Source of the DNA: Nectonema munidae
Taxonomy: Eukaryota; Nematomorpha; Nectonematoida; Nectonematidae
Length of the DNA stretch: 64,000 bases
Assembly: GCA_030549495.1 (NCBI GenBank)
Contig: JAUIRK010000673.1
Coordinates: 1-64,000, forward strand
Reading direction: 5' to 3'
Under the pieces are notes generated by a model. It worked only from the letters and a program-made list of their open reading frames with translations. It was not told the DNA's origin and did not search any database. Position numbers and translations under genes: made by a program. Numbering within the stretch: the stretch's first letter is position 1; each line of letters starts with the position of its first letter. Shown here in pieces: positions 33,080 through 45,900 of the stretch.

Positions 33080-35127
33080 TATTCATTTGTTGATCACTAA
33101 TGTTCGTGATCCAGTGACTGATCTTATGATTCCACATCCTCTGAATAAAATTGAGCATTCATGTTTAAGGTTCACTCTTTTACAGCATGAAAACATGACA
33201 TCTTTTATAACTAAAAAAGATCACTTTTCAAAAGTGATAAGCAAATTTGATTTGCAAAGTAGATTAGAAAGCATCCAGTGTTTTAGTTTGGATGACTTTT
33301 TCACTTCTTTTATGAGTATCCTTTGTCCACCTGTACAAAAGTTAATTGCGTTGAGAGACTCGACCAAGGTTTTAAATAAAGATATCTATAGCTTAGCAAA
33401 AACTAATCAGGAAAAAGAACAAGCTTTATAACAAATTTATTAAGTCAACGTGTATCCACTTCTATGACAAGTACAAAGAATTAATGCCTTGACAAACTAG
33501 TCATGAAAATCTAAAGGTTCTTTTGAGAAAAAACCTCTTCTGGATTATAATCAAAACTCAAAGAAGCTTAATAAATCAAAGAAGTAAAAACAATTTTCTT
33601 AGTGAATTAATTGATTCTAATGGCTCAATCATCAATACTGAGATTGATAAAGCAAATATTTTAGTGAGTACTTTAGCTCAGTTTTCTGCTATCAGATTAC
33701 CTCTAATTTTATGCATTGTTGGGACGACCCCCTTACTTCGGGTATCACAGATGTTCTTGCCACGCCTGTGAAAATTATTTTTGAAAAGTCCTTAAAAGAA
33801 AGAAAATTATTGGATAAAATCGGGTAATACAAAATTTCAATGTAATTATAGACAGGAAAGCCTTACATCATTCCTGTGTATAGTTCTCGAATCTATCCTG
33901 GTGGATAGAATATTCAATAATATGGAAATGTTTAGTTTATTGAATTCTAATCAACACAGATTTACAAATGTCAAATCAACAACCACTAATCTCTTAGAGT
34001 TTCAAAATGATACCGTTTACTTACTAGAAATGAATAAAATCATTGACTTTGTGTATCTCAATTTACAGAAGGCTTTTTGATTTTTTTACCCGATTATTAT
34101 TTGTTGCAAAATTAAAATTTTATGGAATTTGTAGAGATTTAATTTTTTTGAAAAACAGAAAAAAGATTGTTGTTGTGAATGGTAGATATTCTGATGAGAA
34201 GCGTGTCTCTATAAGAGTTACACAGGGATCTCTTTTAATACCCTTGTTCTTCAAAATATTCTTGAAAATTTTGTCAAATCTAAAGTGAAAGTATTTGTGA
34301 TCGATATAAAAATATATGATGTTTCAAATAAGGTTGTTGGCTCCAGTTCATAGCTTCACTTGATCAAGATCTTTCGCTCGTATACTACATGGGGAATGGA
34401 GCTCAATTTTGAAATGTGCACTCACTTACAGATTGGATCTGAAAATAGTCAATCGTATTACATTGGCGCTCATAAGTTGAAGAAAGTAAATGCACAAAAT
34501 GACGTATGCACCTTTGTGATTCTAATCTCCTTTCTACCAAAATATTTCAAATAGAGAGTCTAAAGCTTTTTCAGCCTTTCATAAAATACATAGATGCTTA
34601 TCTATATTCGATAGCACTACAGCGTCAAACCTTTACAAAACCGTGATAAGGCCTATCTTGGAGTATGGTAACACAAAAGCCTACTCAAGGATTTGGAATA
34701 CAAAGAAAGGCTTATGAAGCTGAACCTTCCATCTATGACGTATAGATTTAAGAAAAGAGATGTGATTACTGTATACAATATTATATAGAATACAAGAATA
34801 TGAAACTTAATTAAAAAATTCTACCTGATTACTCTTCAAGATTACATAGATTCCATACTTTGCAATTTAAAAAAGTTTACTGTAAAAAGTCATATCTAAG
34901 AAACTTCTTCTCTCAGCGTATGATAAAAGACCGGAACTCTTTGCCTGACTATGTCGTATCGCCATCCTTGAATTCTTCAAGAATAGATTAGATGCTTTCT
35001 GGAAAGATGATATCTTTGTACATGGATGAGGTTTCTATTTGTATAAATGATTTTTTATTTCTATTTTTATGATGCGATATTTATTGGTTTAGCCTGTCTT
35101 TCGCGAATAAATTATATGATATGTTAA
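33080..35127 (+). mobile_element. CR1-type LINE, decayed copy B
   Basis: The first part spans the endonuclease-to-RT linker (DFFTSFMSILCPPVQKLIAL; NFLSELIDSNGSIINTEIDK). RT motifs follow: VLESILVDRIFNNME, NQHRFTNVKSTTTNLLEFQN, KIIDFVYLNLQKAF (equivalent to VDVIYLDFQKAFD) and TQGSLLIPLFFKIFL (equivalent to PQGSVLGPLLFLIYI). The C-terminal part (LYKTVIRPILEYGN; FFKNRLDAFWKDDIF) matches copy A. The 3' end shares ATGATGCGAT and TTTCGCGAATAAATTATATG with copy A. Many frameshifts and stops are present. Confidence 0.75.
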
Positions 35128-35139
35128 TTACATTCAAGT

Positions 35140-35440
35140 TTCTCTCCTAATCTCTCAGAGGCAAATATCAGAGTAGGTCTGTTCATTGTACCACAAGTAA
35201 GGAAAATCATGAAAGACCCAAAATTTCCATACAAGCCGTGAAATGTATCGTTTTTGTAGTATACGGGGTTCTGCGCAATAACAAACTCACAATTATGTGG
35301 AACTTATTGGGATCTTAGTAAAGAGGTATGGCCAGATGAACTGTAGGATGAGCTTAAATGTCCATATTTTTCATACTGATATTTGGCGATTTCAAGGAGA
35401 ATATAGGTGGATATAGAGCATTTCCATTAAAATATATTTC
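35140..35440 (+). pseudogene. Fragment of an arthropod repeat-associated protein
   Basis: Open pieces read EANIRVGLFIVPQVRKIMKD then PKFPYKP, and after a frame change NYVELIGILVKRYGQMNCRM then SLNVHIFHTDIWRFQGEY. They resemble a protein repeatedly seen in arthropod genomes with the pattern GIFVGPQIRKLMKD followed by CxMSLKxHxLHxH. I recall the pattern but not its function. Two breaks lie within 300 bp. Confidence 0.45.
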
Positions 35441-35619
35441 CAACTTGATAAACTTGTCTTCGTTTCAAATATAACTAATCTTCCTTTGTTTTTTATGTTC
35501 AAATAAAGTGAAATTTTTAATTCAAAAATTCATCCAAAACTACAAAATCAAATTCTAAAAAAGTTTGAATAAACTTCTGAAATATTAATTTGAATTAAAC
35601 AATTTGATCCATTATCATC

Positions 35620-36135
35620 TGTGAAAAAGTTATAGATAAACTTCAAGGTAAAAATGTCATTTTTCTAGATTTAAATCATGCTTATCACTTATAAATTGAA
35701 ACTAAATAAGCTTAAATGCGATGGAGTTTCAAATAAAGTTAAACATTGTTTTCCTCTTATTTATCACGGAGTTCTTCATCACTACACTTCATAATCTCCA
35801 TGAATGATATTTTGCAATATTTTCCTTCATGCGACATCTTAATCTTTGCTGATGATATAACAATGTTAATACCTATTAATTTTTCCTATTTAAAAATGTG
35901 TTCCTTTATTGTTGACAAAGGACAAAAAATTCAAATTCATTTATTATGCATTTTACTTTAGAAAAATGGGTTTAGTATTAAGCATAAAAAGCTAAGATCT
36001 ACAGCTAATTCCTTTAGTTAGCTTTCATTTTTCCACAGCTAACAAAAATGTAGATTTTTTTCTGGATATTGAAAAACTAAATACTTTCAACTACTTTGGC
36101 ATGACAATGGACAACAAATTATTATTGAAGGGACA
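35620..36135 (+). mobile_element. LINE reverse-transcriptase fragment
   Basis: VIDKLQGKNVIFLDLNHAYH matches the RT motif A (FLDLxxAFD). SCDILIFADDITMLIPINF contains the catalytic FADD box (motif C). LNTFNYFGMTMDNKLLLKGH matches the segment after the palm (YLGxxLDxxLxWxxH). The frames are broken. It is probably the same CR1/Jockey-like group as copies A and B, but is missing both ends. Confidence 0.7.
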
Positions 36136-36139
36136 TAAT

Positions 36140-36740
36140 TGTAAGCCTACATATAAATTAAATTTAGTAAAAAGTGTTTAAAAATAAACAAAAAATAAAA
36201 TAATAATTTGAGGCAGCTAAAACTTTTTTGAAGAAAATTCCGAGAGGTTAAACTTGGACCTGGTATAATATTTAACTTTTTGGTACGTAATTTAGAGCAA
36301 GTCATTGTTACCATTTAGATTATTGAGAATAAATGAAGATGTTTTGTTTTTAGTAATTATGTTAGTAATATATAACTAGTTAACTATTAATTGTAAGTTA
36401 ACAACATAATTAGTGGTAGCTTAGTTAGTTAAGAGTCTTTGTGAATAAAAGCGCAAATGAAAGAAAAAATTGTGTGAACATGGTTTGTTTGTAAATAGTC
36501 TATCTTAGATTCTTACTCACTTTCTTTACTCACTAGAGTCATGGTTCTCAAATAAAGGAGAATGATTAAAAATATCAGTTTATCTTGAAGATAACTCCAC
36601 TCGTTCCTTACCGAAATCAAGTGAAGCAACAAAGTTGGGATGAATGTGCTTTTGGGTTGGTGTTGGGTGCGGAGTAAGTGGCCTTAAAGAGAAGAATATG
36701 GCGGATATTAAAATTGCTTTCAAGAGATGACGAATATTTA
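36140..36740. other. No gene seen
   Basis: AT-rich sequence with many TTAGTTAG and GTTAACA words around 36,350-36,440 and again at 37,070-37,190. It flanks the exon candidate at 36,747. Confidence 0.4.
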
Positions 36741-36746
36741 TGCTAC

Positions 36747-36840
36747 CTTGTTTAATGAAGCGAAGAAGAATGGGCGCGTGGAGCGCGTTTGTCATGATGA
36801 GCATCAAGTTCCTTCTGTCTTGAATGCCAATCATTGATTC
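36747..36840 (-). CDS. Host exon candidate, 94 bp
   Basis: The minus-strand acceptor TTCTATTTCTTAATTTGAAG precedes GAATCAATG, and donor GTAGCATAAAT follows AAACAAG. It encodes ESMIGIQDRRNLMLIMTNAL then HAPILLRFIKQ with one base left over, compatible in phase with the exon at 30,780. The peptide is amphipathic and resembles an armadillo/HEAT-type helix pair. GC content rises inside the exon and drops outside. The protein is not recognised. Confidence 0.45.
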
Positions 36841-37230
36841 CTTCAAATTAAGAAATAGAACAGAGAGGAGAATTGAAAGGAAGAGAGATAGAGTGATTTC
36901 TTTCAAAAAGGAAATACTTCTCTCCACTTTCAAAAGTTGGAGAGATAGAGATAACCTGTGGATTAAAGGAAAACAATTAACCTATATAATGACAGATACA
37001 CCACTCCTTATGGAAATTTAGTAATCGCCTCTGAGGAAAACTACCCCGTAAACAGTTAACCTGTTATAAAGTTTAGTACTGAGTTACTTAGTTGGTTAAT
37101 TTGTTTGTTATTTTGTTAGTTAATAGATAGTTAGATAGTTTCTCAATTAATAATTATTATTTAGTCATTTAGTTAATTGAGGACTTATCAATAGGTGCAT
37201 TCTTAAAAATCTGCATATTTTTTCTCTTGT

Positions 37231-37449
37231 TCATCTATAAGAGTTATTGATTACTTCATCCATTTTTCCCTGTGGCACAAAGGAAAAACGCGATAGACGA
37301 TTCAACAACAGCATACCTATAAAGCGTAGTATAACTGATGGAGTAACCAAAAACAAGGCTGCACCTTTTTTACCATCTTGAGTGCATAATTGGTAGAGAG
37401 AACCTTTTGTCTTAAATAAAGTAGGTAATTTTGATATCATACTTTTCAC
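37231..37449 (-). other. Open frame, unassigned
   Basis: A minus-strand frame reads MISKLPTLFKTKGSLYQLCT, QDGKKGAALFLVTPSVILRF and IGMLLLNRLSRFSFVPQGKM. It contains a possible donor (TTTATAGGTATGC) and lies between two better exon candidates on the same strand. Composition is only slightly above background. It could be an exon or chance. Confidence 0.25.
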
Positions 37450-37841
37450 CTGTTTAGTATCATTTTAGTTTAATTCTTTTGCTTGAAACTATACAATCTT
37501 TCAGCTCTCAAATTTTGTTCTTAAATGCTATTTCAAATTTATAATCAGATAGACTCAAGATGTCTCACTCTCCCAAATCATCTATAAAGAATAGAAAGCG
37601 AGCTTGGACTTGGGTTGATAGCCAATTTAAGCTTTTGAATATATTTCAGTTTAAATATTAGTTCTGATTTCCTAAATATATTATTTTTATATGAAAAATA
37701 AAAAGTATTTTAAGTCTTTAAAAATTATTTAATGAATCATATCAAATGCACTAATCCTTTAGTTATTGAATCCAAGATTTATATACTTTCTAAGACTCCC
37801 TGAAACGACTCATATTGCATTTATTTTTGAAGCCCTCTAAC

Positions 37842-38017
37842 GAACACTCAATGAGGAGCGGTTGTAGCTCGTAAAGGGAAGGAGAGGTTGTCACTAATTT
37901 CAGTATTAAGGTTGAAGCTGCTTTAACCTTAATGTTAACCCTCTGAGCATTGTATGATTCGGCCATTCGTTTCTCGCTTTCCTCAAAACAGACGGCATCA
38001 TTTAATGTAGGAGGGTT
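37842..38017 (-). CDS. Host exon candidate, 176 bp
   Basis: The minus-strand acceptor CAAACTTTTCAG precedes AACCCTCCTACATTAAATG. The frame NPPTLNDAVCFEESEKRMAE, SYNAQRVNIKVKAASTLILK, LVTTSPSLYELQPLLIECS is open and GC-richer than its flanks; a possible donor is GTTAGAGG. Leu-rich spacing suggests alpha-helical (armadillo-like) repeats. If the exon at 38,925 ends at its GTGTAAGT donor, the two join in frame. This was found from composition and splice sites, not from a long open frame. Confidence 0.45.
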
Positions 38018-38019
38018 CT

Positions 38020-38920
38020 GAAAAGTTTGTAAAAAGACAACAAAGATGAAATTATTATATAAGCAAAAAACCTATATCAAAGCCTACTGTCGACAAAAAA
38101 TAAAAATGGGTCTACACAAAGTCTGTTCTACACAATATATTGAGGAGATCATCGGTAGCGTGCTTTTATCGATGGGGTAATTTGCTTGTTTGAATACTTT
38201 ATTCGCTATGTAAAATTAAAAAAAAACAGATTTTTGGGCTGATTTACATTTTTAGGATTTTGGGGTAGTTAACCTCAAAATTTGGTTCGAAAACATCGCC
38301 AAAAAATTACCCAAAAATGATTTAATGGGGTTGGCATTTGGATTTTTGTCAACAATTTTTGCCTCTACTAACAAAAACATTTATATTTAGGAAAAAGTTA
38401 TATATAAAGTTCGTTTCATGAAGCTATATATTATAGACAATTTTGAGTTTAAAACAGACATTCAGAATAATTTTACCAACATTTAAAAAGTATGCCGTTT
38501 TACTCCATTTAAAAGTAAACTTGGCAGGGTCACTGACGCTCAGCCAAAAGTGATTTTAAACGCGTATGTCTACGCTCTCCAAATTTAAAGGAGTTAAACT
38601 GCACGTAAATATCGCATACCTTTTCAAAAATCAATCAAAGAGTATACATTTTTTTGCATAAAACATTTTTATTAAGTTTATTTATTACTTGAAATAAATA
38701 TATTACATATATAACGTATTATATACATGCTAGACGCTAAAAGAGAACAATTAGTAAAGGAAATTACTTCGATTTATAAAGGTCTAAACGCGAAGTAAAG
38801 GAGTAAATGATTTTAAATATAAGAATTATGTGATCTAAAATTGGAGAGGCAAACTTTCTGCTTTAGTGATAACATTGGTCAGATCCTTCCTTCCGATTGC
38901 ATTATAAAAGAATAAAGGAC
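38020..38920. other. Probable intron, imperfect foldback
   Basis: AT-rich and non-coding. AAGTATGCCGTTTTACTCC near 38,488 and its imperfect complement ending near 38,632 (GGAGTTAAACTGCACG...CGCATACCT) form a loose 145-bp foldback, perhaps a miniature element. Confidence 0.35.
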
Positions 38921-38924
38921 TTAC

Positions 38925-39105
38925 ACAAATAAAAGAAGCAGTTCTTTGAGTAATCCACATTTTTGGCGCGTGGTGGGAAGTTTAGTTGGATGGACGATAG
39001 GCTCGAGGAGGAGCGTGTTTTGGTATTCGCAGCAGAGTGTGGAAATGTTCGCCGAAGATTCCATCATGAACTTCCTGTTTCTTTTGTCCAAAGTGACTAA
39101 ATCAG
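38925..39105 (-). CDS. Host exon candidate, 181 bp
   Basis: The minus-strand acceptor GTGCATTTTTAG precedes CTGATTTAGTCACTTTGG, and a consensus donor GTAAGTCC follows CTTTTATTTGT. It encodes DLVTLDKRNRKFMMESSANI, STLCCEYQNTLLLEPIVHPT, KLPTTRQKCGLLKELLLLF without stops; GC content is well above that of the flanks. The helical, Leu-rich pattern resembles the other minus-strand exons and fits an armadillo/HEAT-type host protein, which I cannot identify. Confidence 0.5.
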
Positions 39106-39699
39106 CTAAAAATGCACACTTTTGAATTAACAATCCTACCATTTCATTAGCCTTTTTGTGCTAGAGTTAAATTAAAACTCTGCCACTACCTCAACAGTTA
39201 CGTTAATCTTATACTATCTAAATAGAAAATTTTGAATCACCACAGTATCTTCTGAAATATATCCCAGCCATTAACTTGAGAAGGAAATAAAATGTAATAA
39301 ATTATTACAACACATAATTAATATATATTTTGCAACTAGTTTCTCGAGGAGACAGCCTTCTTAATAGGATAAAAAAATTATGAGGACATTATTCAAAAAA
39401 GGCGATAAAATGTCAAAAATTAAATTTTTAGACTTTATACTCTTACTTTTTTCAATTAGAAAAAAAAGTATTAATTTTGTAAAAAGAGATATCGTTTTGG
39501 AAATGTATTTTGAGGAAATGTTTTAATAGTTTGAATTTTTCTCTAGCTAATAAGCATAAGTCAAAATACAAACTAATAAACCTTCAAAACAACATGTTCA
39601 AATATAAGGAACTACAAAACTCTCTTTTATTTCTAAAAGAGACTTACTATGTGCCAGGGAATTTTAACGTTGATGATTTCAATTGTGTGTTTGTTAAAT

Positions 39700-40140
39700 T
39701 ACACAAAACTATAAGTAGACAATTTCGTTACATTCTTTTACAATTTAATTACATCCTTCTTAGATTACGTCACACCCTTTTGCAATTCAATGACATCTTT
39801 TGCAATTCAATTACACTCTTTTGCAATTCAATGAAATCCCTTTGAATACAATTACATATGTTTGAAATTCTGTTCCACCCTTTCCCAATTCGTTTAAATA
39901 TTTTGAAATTTCATTATATCCTTTTGTAATTCCATTAAACACTTTTGAAATTTAATTACATCCTTTTTAGATTACGTCACACCATTTTGCAATTCCATTA
40001 TACAGCTTTGAAATACAAATACACTCTTTTGTTATTCCGTTACATCTTTTTACTATTTAATTACATCTACATGAAATGCCATTACATCTTTTTGCTATTC
40101 AATTACATCCTCTTGCAATTTCATTACTTTTCTTTATCTT
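39700..40140. repeat. Degenerate 20-25-bp repeat block
   Basis: Variants of TTTTGCAATTCAATTACATC recur more than fifteen times with irregular spacing. The block is cut by the RTE fragment at 40,144 and resumes at 40,615-40,735. Open frames here simply translate the repeat. The same words recur at 51,980-52,210 and, inverted, at 52,495-52,550. Confidence 0.75.
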
Positions 40141-40143
40141 CTT

Positions 40144-40612
40144 TACCTACACCTTGTCCCCAAGTTGGGGGTCGGTGGCTACAATCCATTCTCTCCATTT
40201 TTTCCTATTGTAAGCATCCTCTTTGTTGAGAGCAAGATCTTGGAGTCGCTCTGTTAGTCCATCTTTTCAACTTTTCTTTGTCTTCCCCTGTTTCTTTTTC
40301 CATCCACTTTTTTATCCATGGCTTGTCTCACTATGCCGTTTTCTTTCTTTCTTAAAAGGTGTCCGTCCCACTGTAATTTGCTGCATTTTGCTAATGCCAA
40401 TACACTTATTCCAACTCCTATCTTTTCTCTCACTTCTTCAGTTCCCTTTTGGTCTTTTAGTGTTCTCCCATTATTTTTCTAATCATCTTCTTTTCAGATA
40501 CTGCTAATTTCCTTTCGTCTTTTTTCTTAAGCTCCAGCATTCACATTCATATGTCATTACTGTTCTTACTATTGTTGAGTAAATCTTCGCTTTCAGTTTC
40601 ATGGGCATTTTT
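40144..40612 (-). pseudogene. RTE-type LINE C-terminal fragment
   Basis: On the minus strand: MPMKLKAKIYSTIVRTVMTY, ECECWSLRKKDERKLAVSEK, KMIRKIMGEHKDQKGTEEVR, LQWDGHLLRKKENGIVRQAM, then GKRNRGRQRKVEKMD. This matches the end of many LINE ORF2 proteins (YGSECWxxxKxxxxxLxxxExxxLR...W.GHxxR...GRPKxRW). At least one stop occurs near the end. It sits inside the 20-25-bp repeat block, so it inserted into it or was carried with it. Confidence 0.75.
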
Positions 40613-40724
40613 AATGCAATGACCCGAACAATTCCATTACAACATTTTGCAATTCAATTTTACCCTTTTTAAATTACGTCACACCTTTTTGCAATTCAAA
40701 TCCACCCTTTTCCAATTCTATTAC

Positions 40725-40990
40725 ACACACTGTAAAAAGTGCGTTTAGAATTTAAACACAGTATTAGGTGTTTGGTTATTTTTGTGTTTAAATAATGTTT
40801 AAAACCTAAACACTTTACACCTAAAATTACATTGAAAGGAAAATATTTAGCATTTAAACATATTATATAACATTTAGACATTTTTATGTTAAAAAATTAT
40901 TTATAATCTTAAACACCATATAAAATTTCCAACTATTCCGTTTTGTGTTTAGAGTTTAAACAAAAAAATTAAACTGTATCGATTTAAATT
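40725..40990. repeat. CACTGTAAAAAGTG-ended short element
   Basis: It starts CACTGTAAAAAGTGCGTTTA and is rich in GTTTAAA/TTTAAAC words; its far side ends GTTTAGAGTTTAAACA. Related sequence (AAAAATGCGTTTATAATTTA) lies at 51,895-51,990. It may be a miniature inverted-repeat element, but no target duplication was confirmed. Confidence 0.4.
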
Positions 40991-41619
40991 TTCTATATAG
41001 GACAGATAGACCATTCTTCACCATTTCTTCATTTTTTATTTTCACCTTTTCATCCATCTTGTACGCTACACCTACTCACTACTACAGCTACAGTATCTCA
41101 CTACAGCTCTGCTATATACCACGTATACTCAATTGAAGAAGCAACATAAACTTGACTATTCTAAAAGTGTTTTATTTCTTCTTATTTGATAAAAGGTAAA
41201 CTTGGATTTTCTATTTAAGATTCAAAGAGCGTTTCTATATTTAAAATCAAAAAACTTAATTTTCAACTTTAATAAATTGTGTAGGTAAAATTTATTGATA
41301 AATTAATATTTTTCTTTTTCTGAATGTTTCTTGGTAGCAGAGCTAAAGATATGACAAAATCGAAGGATACTTATCGAACCTTTTAATTATTATTTCTGAT
41401 TTGAATAAAATCACTACAGTCAAAAAAATATTGTAAAATCATTTTAGCATAAACACACTTTTTTTATTTGGGAATAATCTAAAATTTTCTAGATTTGTTA
41501 ATTTAAGTAATAATTTAAATATATTCACCCGTTAAGAAAATTTTAATGTTTTTACTTATATTTTATTTTTTTTCTTTGAAAAATAAAAAATTTTGTTTTA
41601 ATTTTTTCGCATTGACATT
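40990..41619. other. Host flank 5' of the LINE
   Basis: AT-rich with no gene. It ends with TCGCATTGACATT (41,607-41,619), the left copy of the LINE target duplication. Confidence 0.6.
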
Positions 41620-41886
41620 CTTTACTTGTTTTTTTTTCAATTACCAATAAAAAAAATGTCCTCTCTTCCTGTCAAATCAACCCTACTACTCTCCTCTTTC
41701 GAAGGGCTCTTTTAATTTTATTCTTTTATTTCCTATAAATTTAATTAAACATCTGTAATTTTTTATTGTTTCAAGTTTTTATTCCACTTTACTATATATT
41801 TATTTATTTTTTTTTCCTTACGATATATTTCATTGAATATTTAACTACACTCATTAACCTACTCTCTACTCATACCTCTTATATTT

Positions 41887-42955
41887 ATGACTACCAATAA
41901 AAGACCCCGAACCGAACCCAACTCACAACATGCACCATCTACAGATTCCCTAGACCAACTCTTTAACAATTTCATCTCAACGACATCGTTGTCTGCTCAA
42001 GATCTAACACTTTTTAATGACTTAAAATAAAATATTTCATTACACTATCTCAAAACTTTTGAACAATCCATATCAAAGTCCATAAACTCAAAACCTACTT
42101 ACGCTAACATCTCATCAAATCACTCACTAGACAACACTCAAGAATCTACCACCTCACTGGGTAACACCACCTCCCCACCAAACCCAAACAAACTAAATTG
42201 AGAGCCTGATCTCACCATAAAAATATTGCCCCCACCTCCATAACTACTAGAAAAGAAAAAGCTTCTCATAAACAAACTACAATCAAAAATCTTGAAACCT
42301 CACAAAATAACTACACCATCACCAAAACACGATCATCACACTCTGGCGCCATATATTTTTAATTCGATAACCCACAACAAAAAAACATGCACAAACACAA
42401 CTCACCAAAAAAGGAATGATAGCAGAAAATATTACTACTCAAAAACCTAAACTTATCATCCGAAGCATTCCAAATAGTATACCACTCTTGAACCTTAGCA
42501 ATATCATCTCTCAATAAAACCCAAACATCCTTTCCATTGGCTCTCTAATCAATCCTATTCAATTAGGAAAACAAGGTTTATACTTCTACACTGCCTTACT
42601 AGAACCATCCAACCAACAAATTTTTAACTTTCTTAATGACCAACCAAAAATCTTTCTCGACAACTATCTGCTTACCACACATATTTTCAAACCAAAACCC
42701 AAACAATGCAATAACTGCCTCAAATATGGACATGCTTCACTGAAATGCAATTCCACAGAACCAAACTGCGCACACTGCGGGCACCGTGGCCACTCTATCA
42801 TCTCCTGCCTACATGCCCCAGACACCTCAAAACTTTCTTGCTTCAACTGTCACCTTCCTCACTCCGCGACATCTTCTCAGTGCTCTCACTACATTAATCA
42901 TCAAAACCACATAAACTCAATCCATAACTACACCATATCTAACTCCATATGCTAA
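41887..42955 (+). pseudogene. LINE ORF1 (nucleic-acid-binding protein)
   Basis: It starts MTTNKRPRTEPNSQHAPSTD, a Pro/Ser/Thr-rich N-terminus, and breaks at a stop about 48 codons in. The C-terminal part (from about 42,690) is well preserved. A first CCHC knuckle reads CNNCLKYGHASLKC, a second CAHCGHRGHSIISC, and a third looser one CFNCHLPHSATSSQC. It ends ISNSIC at TAA. ORF1 proteins of this type coat the LINE RNA. Its stop lies inside ATGCTAA, which also contains the ORF2 start. Confidence 0.8.
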
Positions 42956-45900
42956 ACTTTCTCCACATTAACCTCAACCATTCAAGAAACGCATGGCTCA
43001 ACCTCTACAATATACTAACCTCATATAAGTATGATATCATTTCCATTATATCTACATATTCCCCAATACACATGCAATTACACGCTTCTACATGTTCCAC
43101 CACTAAACGAATACTCTGCCTGTATTCTAATCAAATCCTCAATTCACAACACACCATTATACCAACACTCTGAATCCAATTACATATTTACTCTCATTCA
43201 TACTAAGCCACTACCCCTTTTATTCTGCTCACTCTACTCCCCACCGTCTTCTAATCTTCTATTATTATCAGAGAAGTTTATCAATAACTTTCACACAATT
43301 ACATCCATATCACATGTAAATAAGCACGTCATCATATCAGCCGATTTAAACGCCAGATCCTTTCTATGGGATACCAAATCAAACTATCGCGGGACGCAAG
43401 CTGAAAATTTTATTGCCTCAAAAACCTTATTCTTGCTGATAACAGTAAAGATCCTACCTATATGAAGCTAAACCAAAACAAACTATACAAATCACACATT
43501 GACCTCACAATAACTTCATTCCACCCAATCAACCTCATCCATAACTGGCAGATATCAAACACTCCTTCCGCATCACATCACTGTTACATTACTTTCCAAC
43601 TTCATCTGCAGCCAACTCATTCAAAACATAGAAAAATTTTTCCAACCACTCAAATTTTTGGACATCATACCTTCATAAACTAGAACTCAATTTAAACAAC
43701 ACCACCTTCGACACCAACTCAATCCCAAATATTGAAGCATCCGCAACATTTATCGACAAAACCATATCATCATGCATTCAAGCATCCACCTCTAACCACC
43801 CAGATCACAAAAGACATAACACATACTATTGGAACTCCCAACTCACACATCTCAAAAAACAACTACGCAGCGCCCTAAAATCTTTAAGAAAATCGCATTC
43901 TACTGCATCCATTGAATCATACTTCAATCTTAAGCGAAAATATAAACATGAAATCAATCAAGCCAAAAGAAAATCATGGACCAAATTTTGTAGCCAAACT
44001 TCCTCTAACCCATGGAAATTATTGAATAAAACAAGAAATACAAAGCAGAACGCCTCTTTACCTCACCACTTACTTCCCAACTCAAACACAAACACACACA
44101 TCAACCCTCACTTCCTTAACATACTATTTCCATCCGACAATGAAAACTCAGACAACCCCTTGAACACTATTATTAGGCAAACTGTTCACCATAAACTCTC
44201 ACACAACGCACCAATACCTTTTCAGCCCATTACCAAATCTGAAGTTAATCTCACAGTTCACAATATGAAATCAAAATCCTCTCATAGTCTAGACCTCATC
44301 TCTCCCAGGCACATCAAAAAATCATACCATATCTTACAACCTCATCTCATCAATATTTACAATGCATGTCTAAAATTCAGCTTTTTTCCAAACATTTGGA
44401 AAATTAGCAAGCTAGTGCTAATCCCCAAACCCAACAGAAACATCAACGAAATTAAAAACTGGCGCCCATCTCGATTCTACCGTCTCTTGGCAAAGTACTA
44501 GGACGAATTTTACGAAAAAGATTACTACACCACATCTGCAGAAAGAATCTCATTCATCCAAATCAATTTGCCTATCTCCCTAACAAAAATACTGAAATGG
44601 CCCTCTCACACCTAACTCTCTTCTTGGAAAACACACTAAACCATCGCAAAATTACAACAACAACCTTTCTCGACATTGATAATGCTTTCAACTCTGCTTG
44701 GCATCCCGCAATTCTATTCAACTTAATCCAAAACAATGACCCTTTATACCTCAGCAAGTTCATTCAAAGCTATCTCAACAAACGCATACTTATCCTGCAT
44801 CACAACAACACTTACATAAAACAACTCTCGCTCTCTACCCCCAAGACGGCTGCCTCTCAGACATTTTATGGCTCATCCTCATCAATCCACTCCTAGATCA
44901 CATTAATTCCAACTCACACTTCGCACAATGCTACTCTGACGATATTCTCTTTACCTTCTCCAACGAAGACCAGGAAACCAATTTGAACAACGCTACCACC
45001 CTGACGAATATTAACTCCATAGCCTCTAAATACAAAATTCAGTTTAACCAGAGTAAACTGAACATCATACATTTCACTAGGAAAAGAATCTTACCACAGG
45101 CCCTAGTCATGCCATCATCCCCACCAATCACACCAAAAACCCAAATAAAATATCTCGGAGTCATTTTTCAATCAAACCTTAAATTCTCAGCACACATCAA
45201 AAACCTACACACTAAACTCACGTCTATCATTTTCTCCTTCAAGAAAGCCATCTCCTACAAATGGGGACTAAACCCGAAAATTTCAAAATATATTTATACA
45301 TCATTTATTTTACCCATAATTCAATACGGTATCCTCTCCTGGGATTTCTCCCTAAAGCTGCTTAATACTAGAATTATTCTCAATAAAATTCACCGTACCT
45401 GTCTCCTCACAATCATTAACGCGTATCACACCACACTTACCTCAAAACTTGAACTCCTTACGCACACTCTACCAATTCTATACAAACTACACTTAACTCT
45501 AGTAACACTATACTCGAAAACTTTCAAATCCATGAGCACCATTCACGTTTTCACCACACCCTACTCAACTTCATCCCTTATACTCTCATTTTACGAAACC
45601 ATATGTGCCAAGTACATACCAAACCTAGCTCACTATTCCATATCATCTGAAATCCATCCAATCTTCCATTTAAACCCTTCAGATGAATTACCCTACACAT
45701 TAACCATATGCAATCATAAAAACATTGCTACCAAACTAATCAAAATGCAACGCACTAATCCCCACTCACCATATAATCTTTTCATCTTTACTGACGGTTC
45801 CAAATCATCTCACCATGCTACTGGTGCATACGCCTTCTTTATCACCAACTCATTAACCCCTTTTTCTCCGAAGTCCTTCACACCGACAACAACACTTCAT

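Noticed and set aside
39510-40229. Two plus-strand frames of about 100 codons
   Set aside because: Periodic FNYILLRLRHT-like peptides come from the 20-25-bp DNA repeat block, not from a coding gene.
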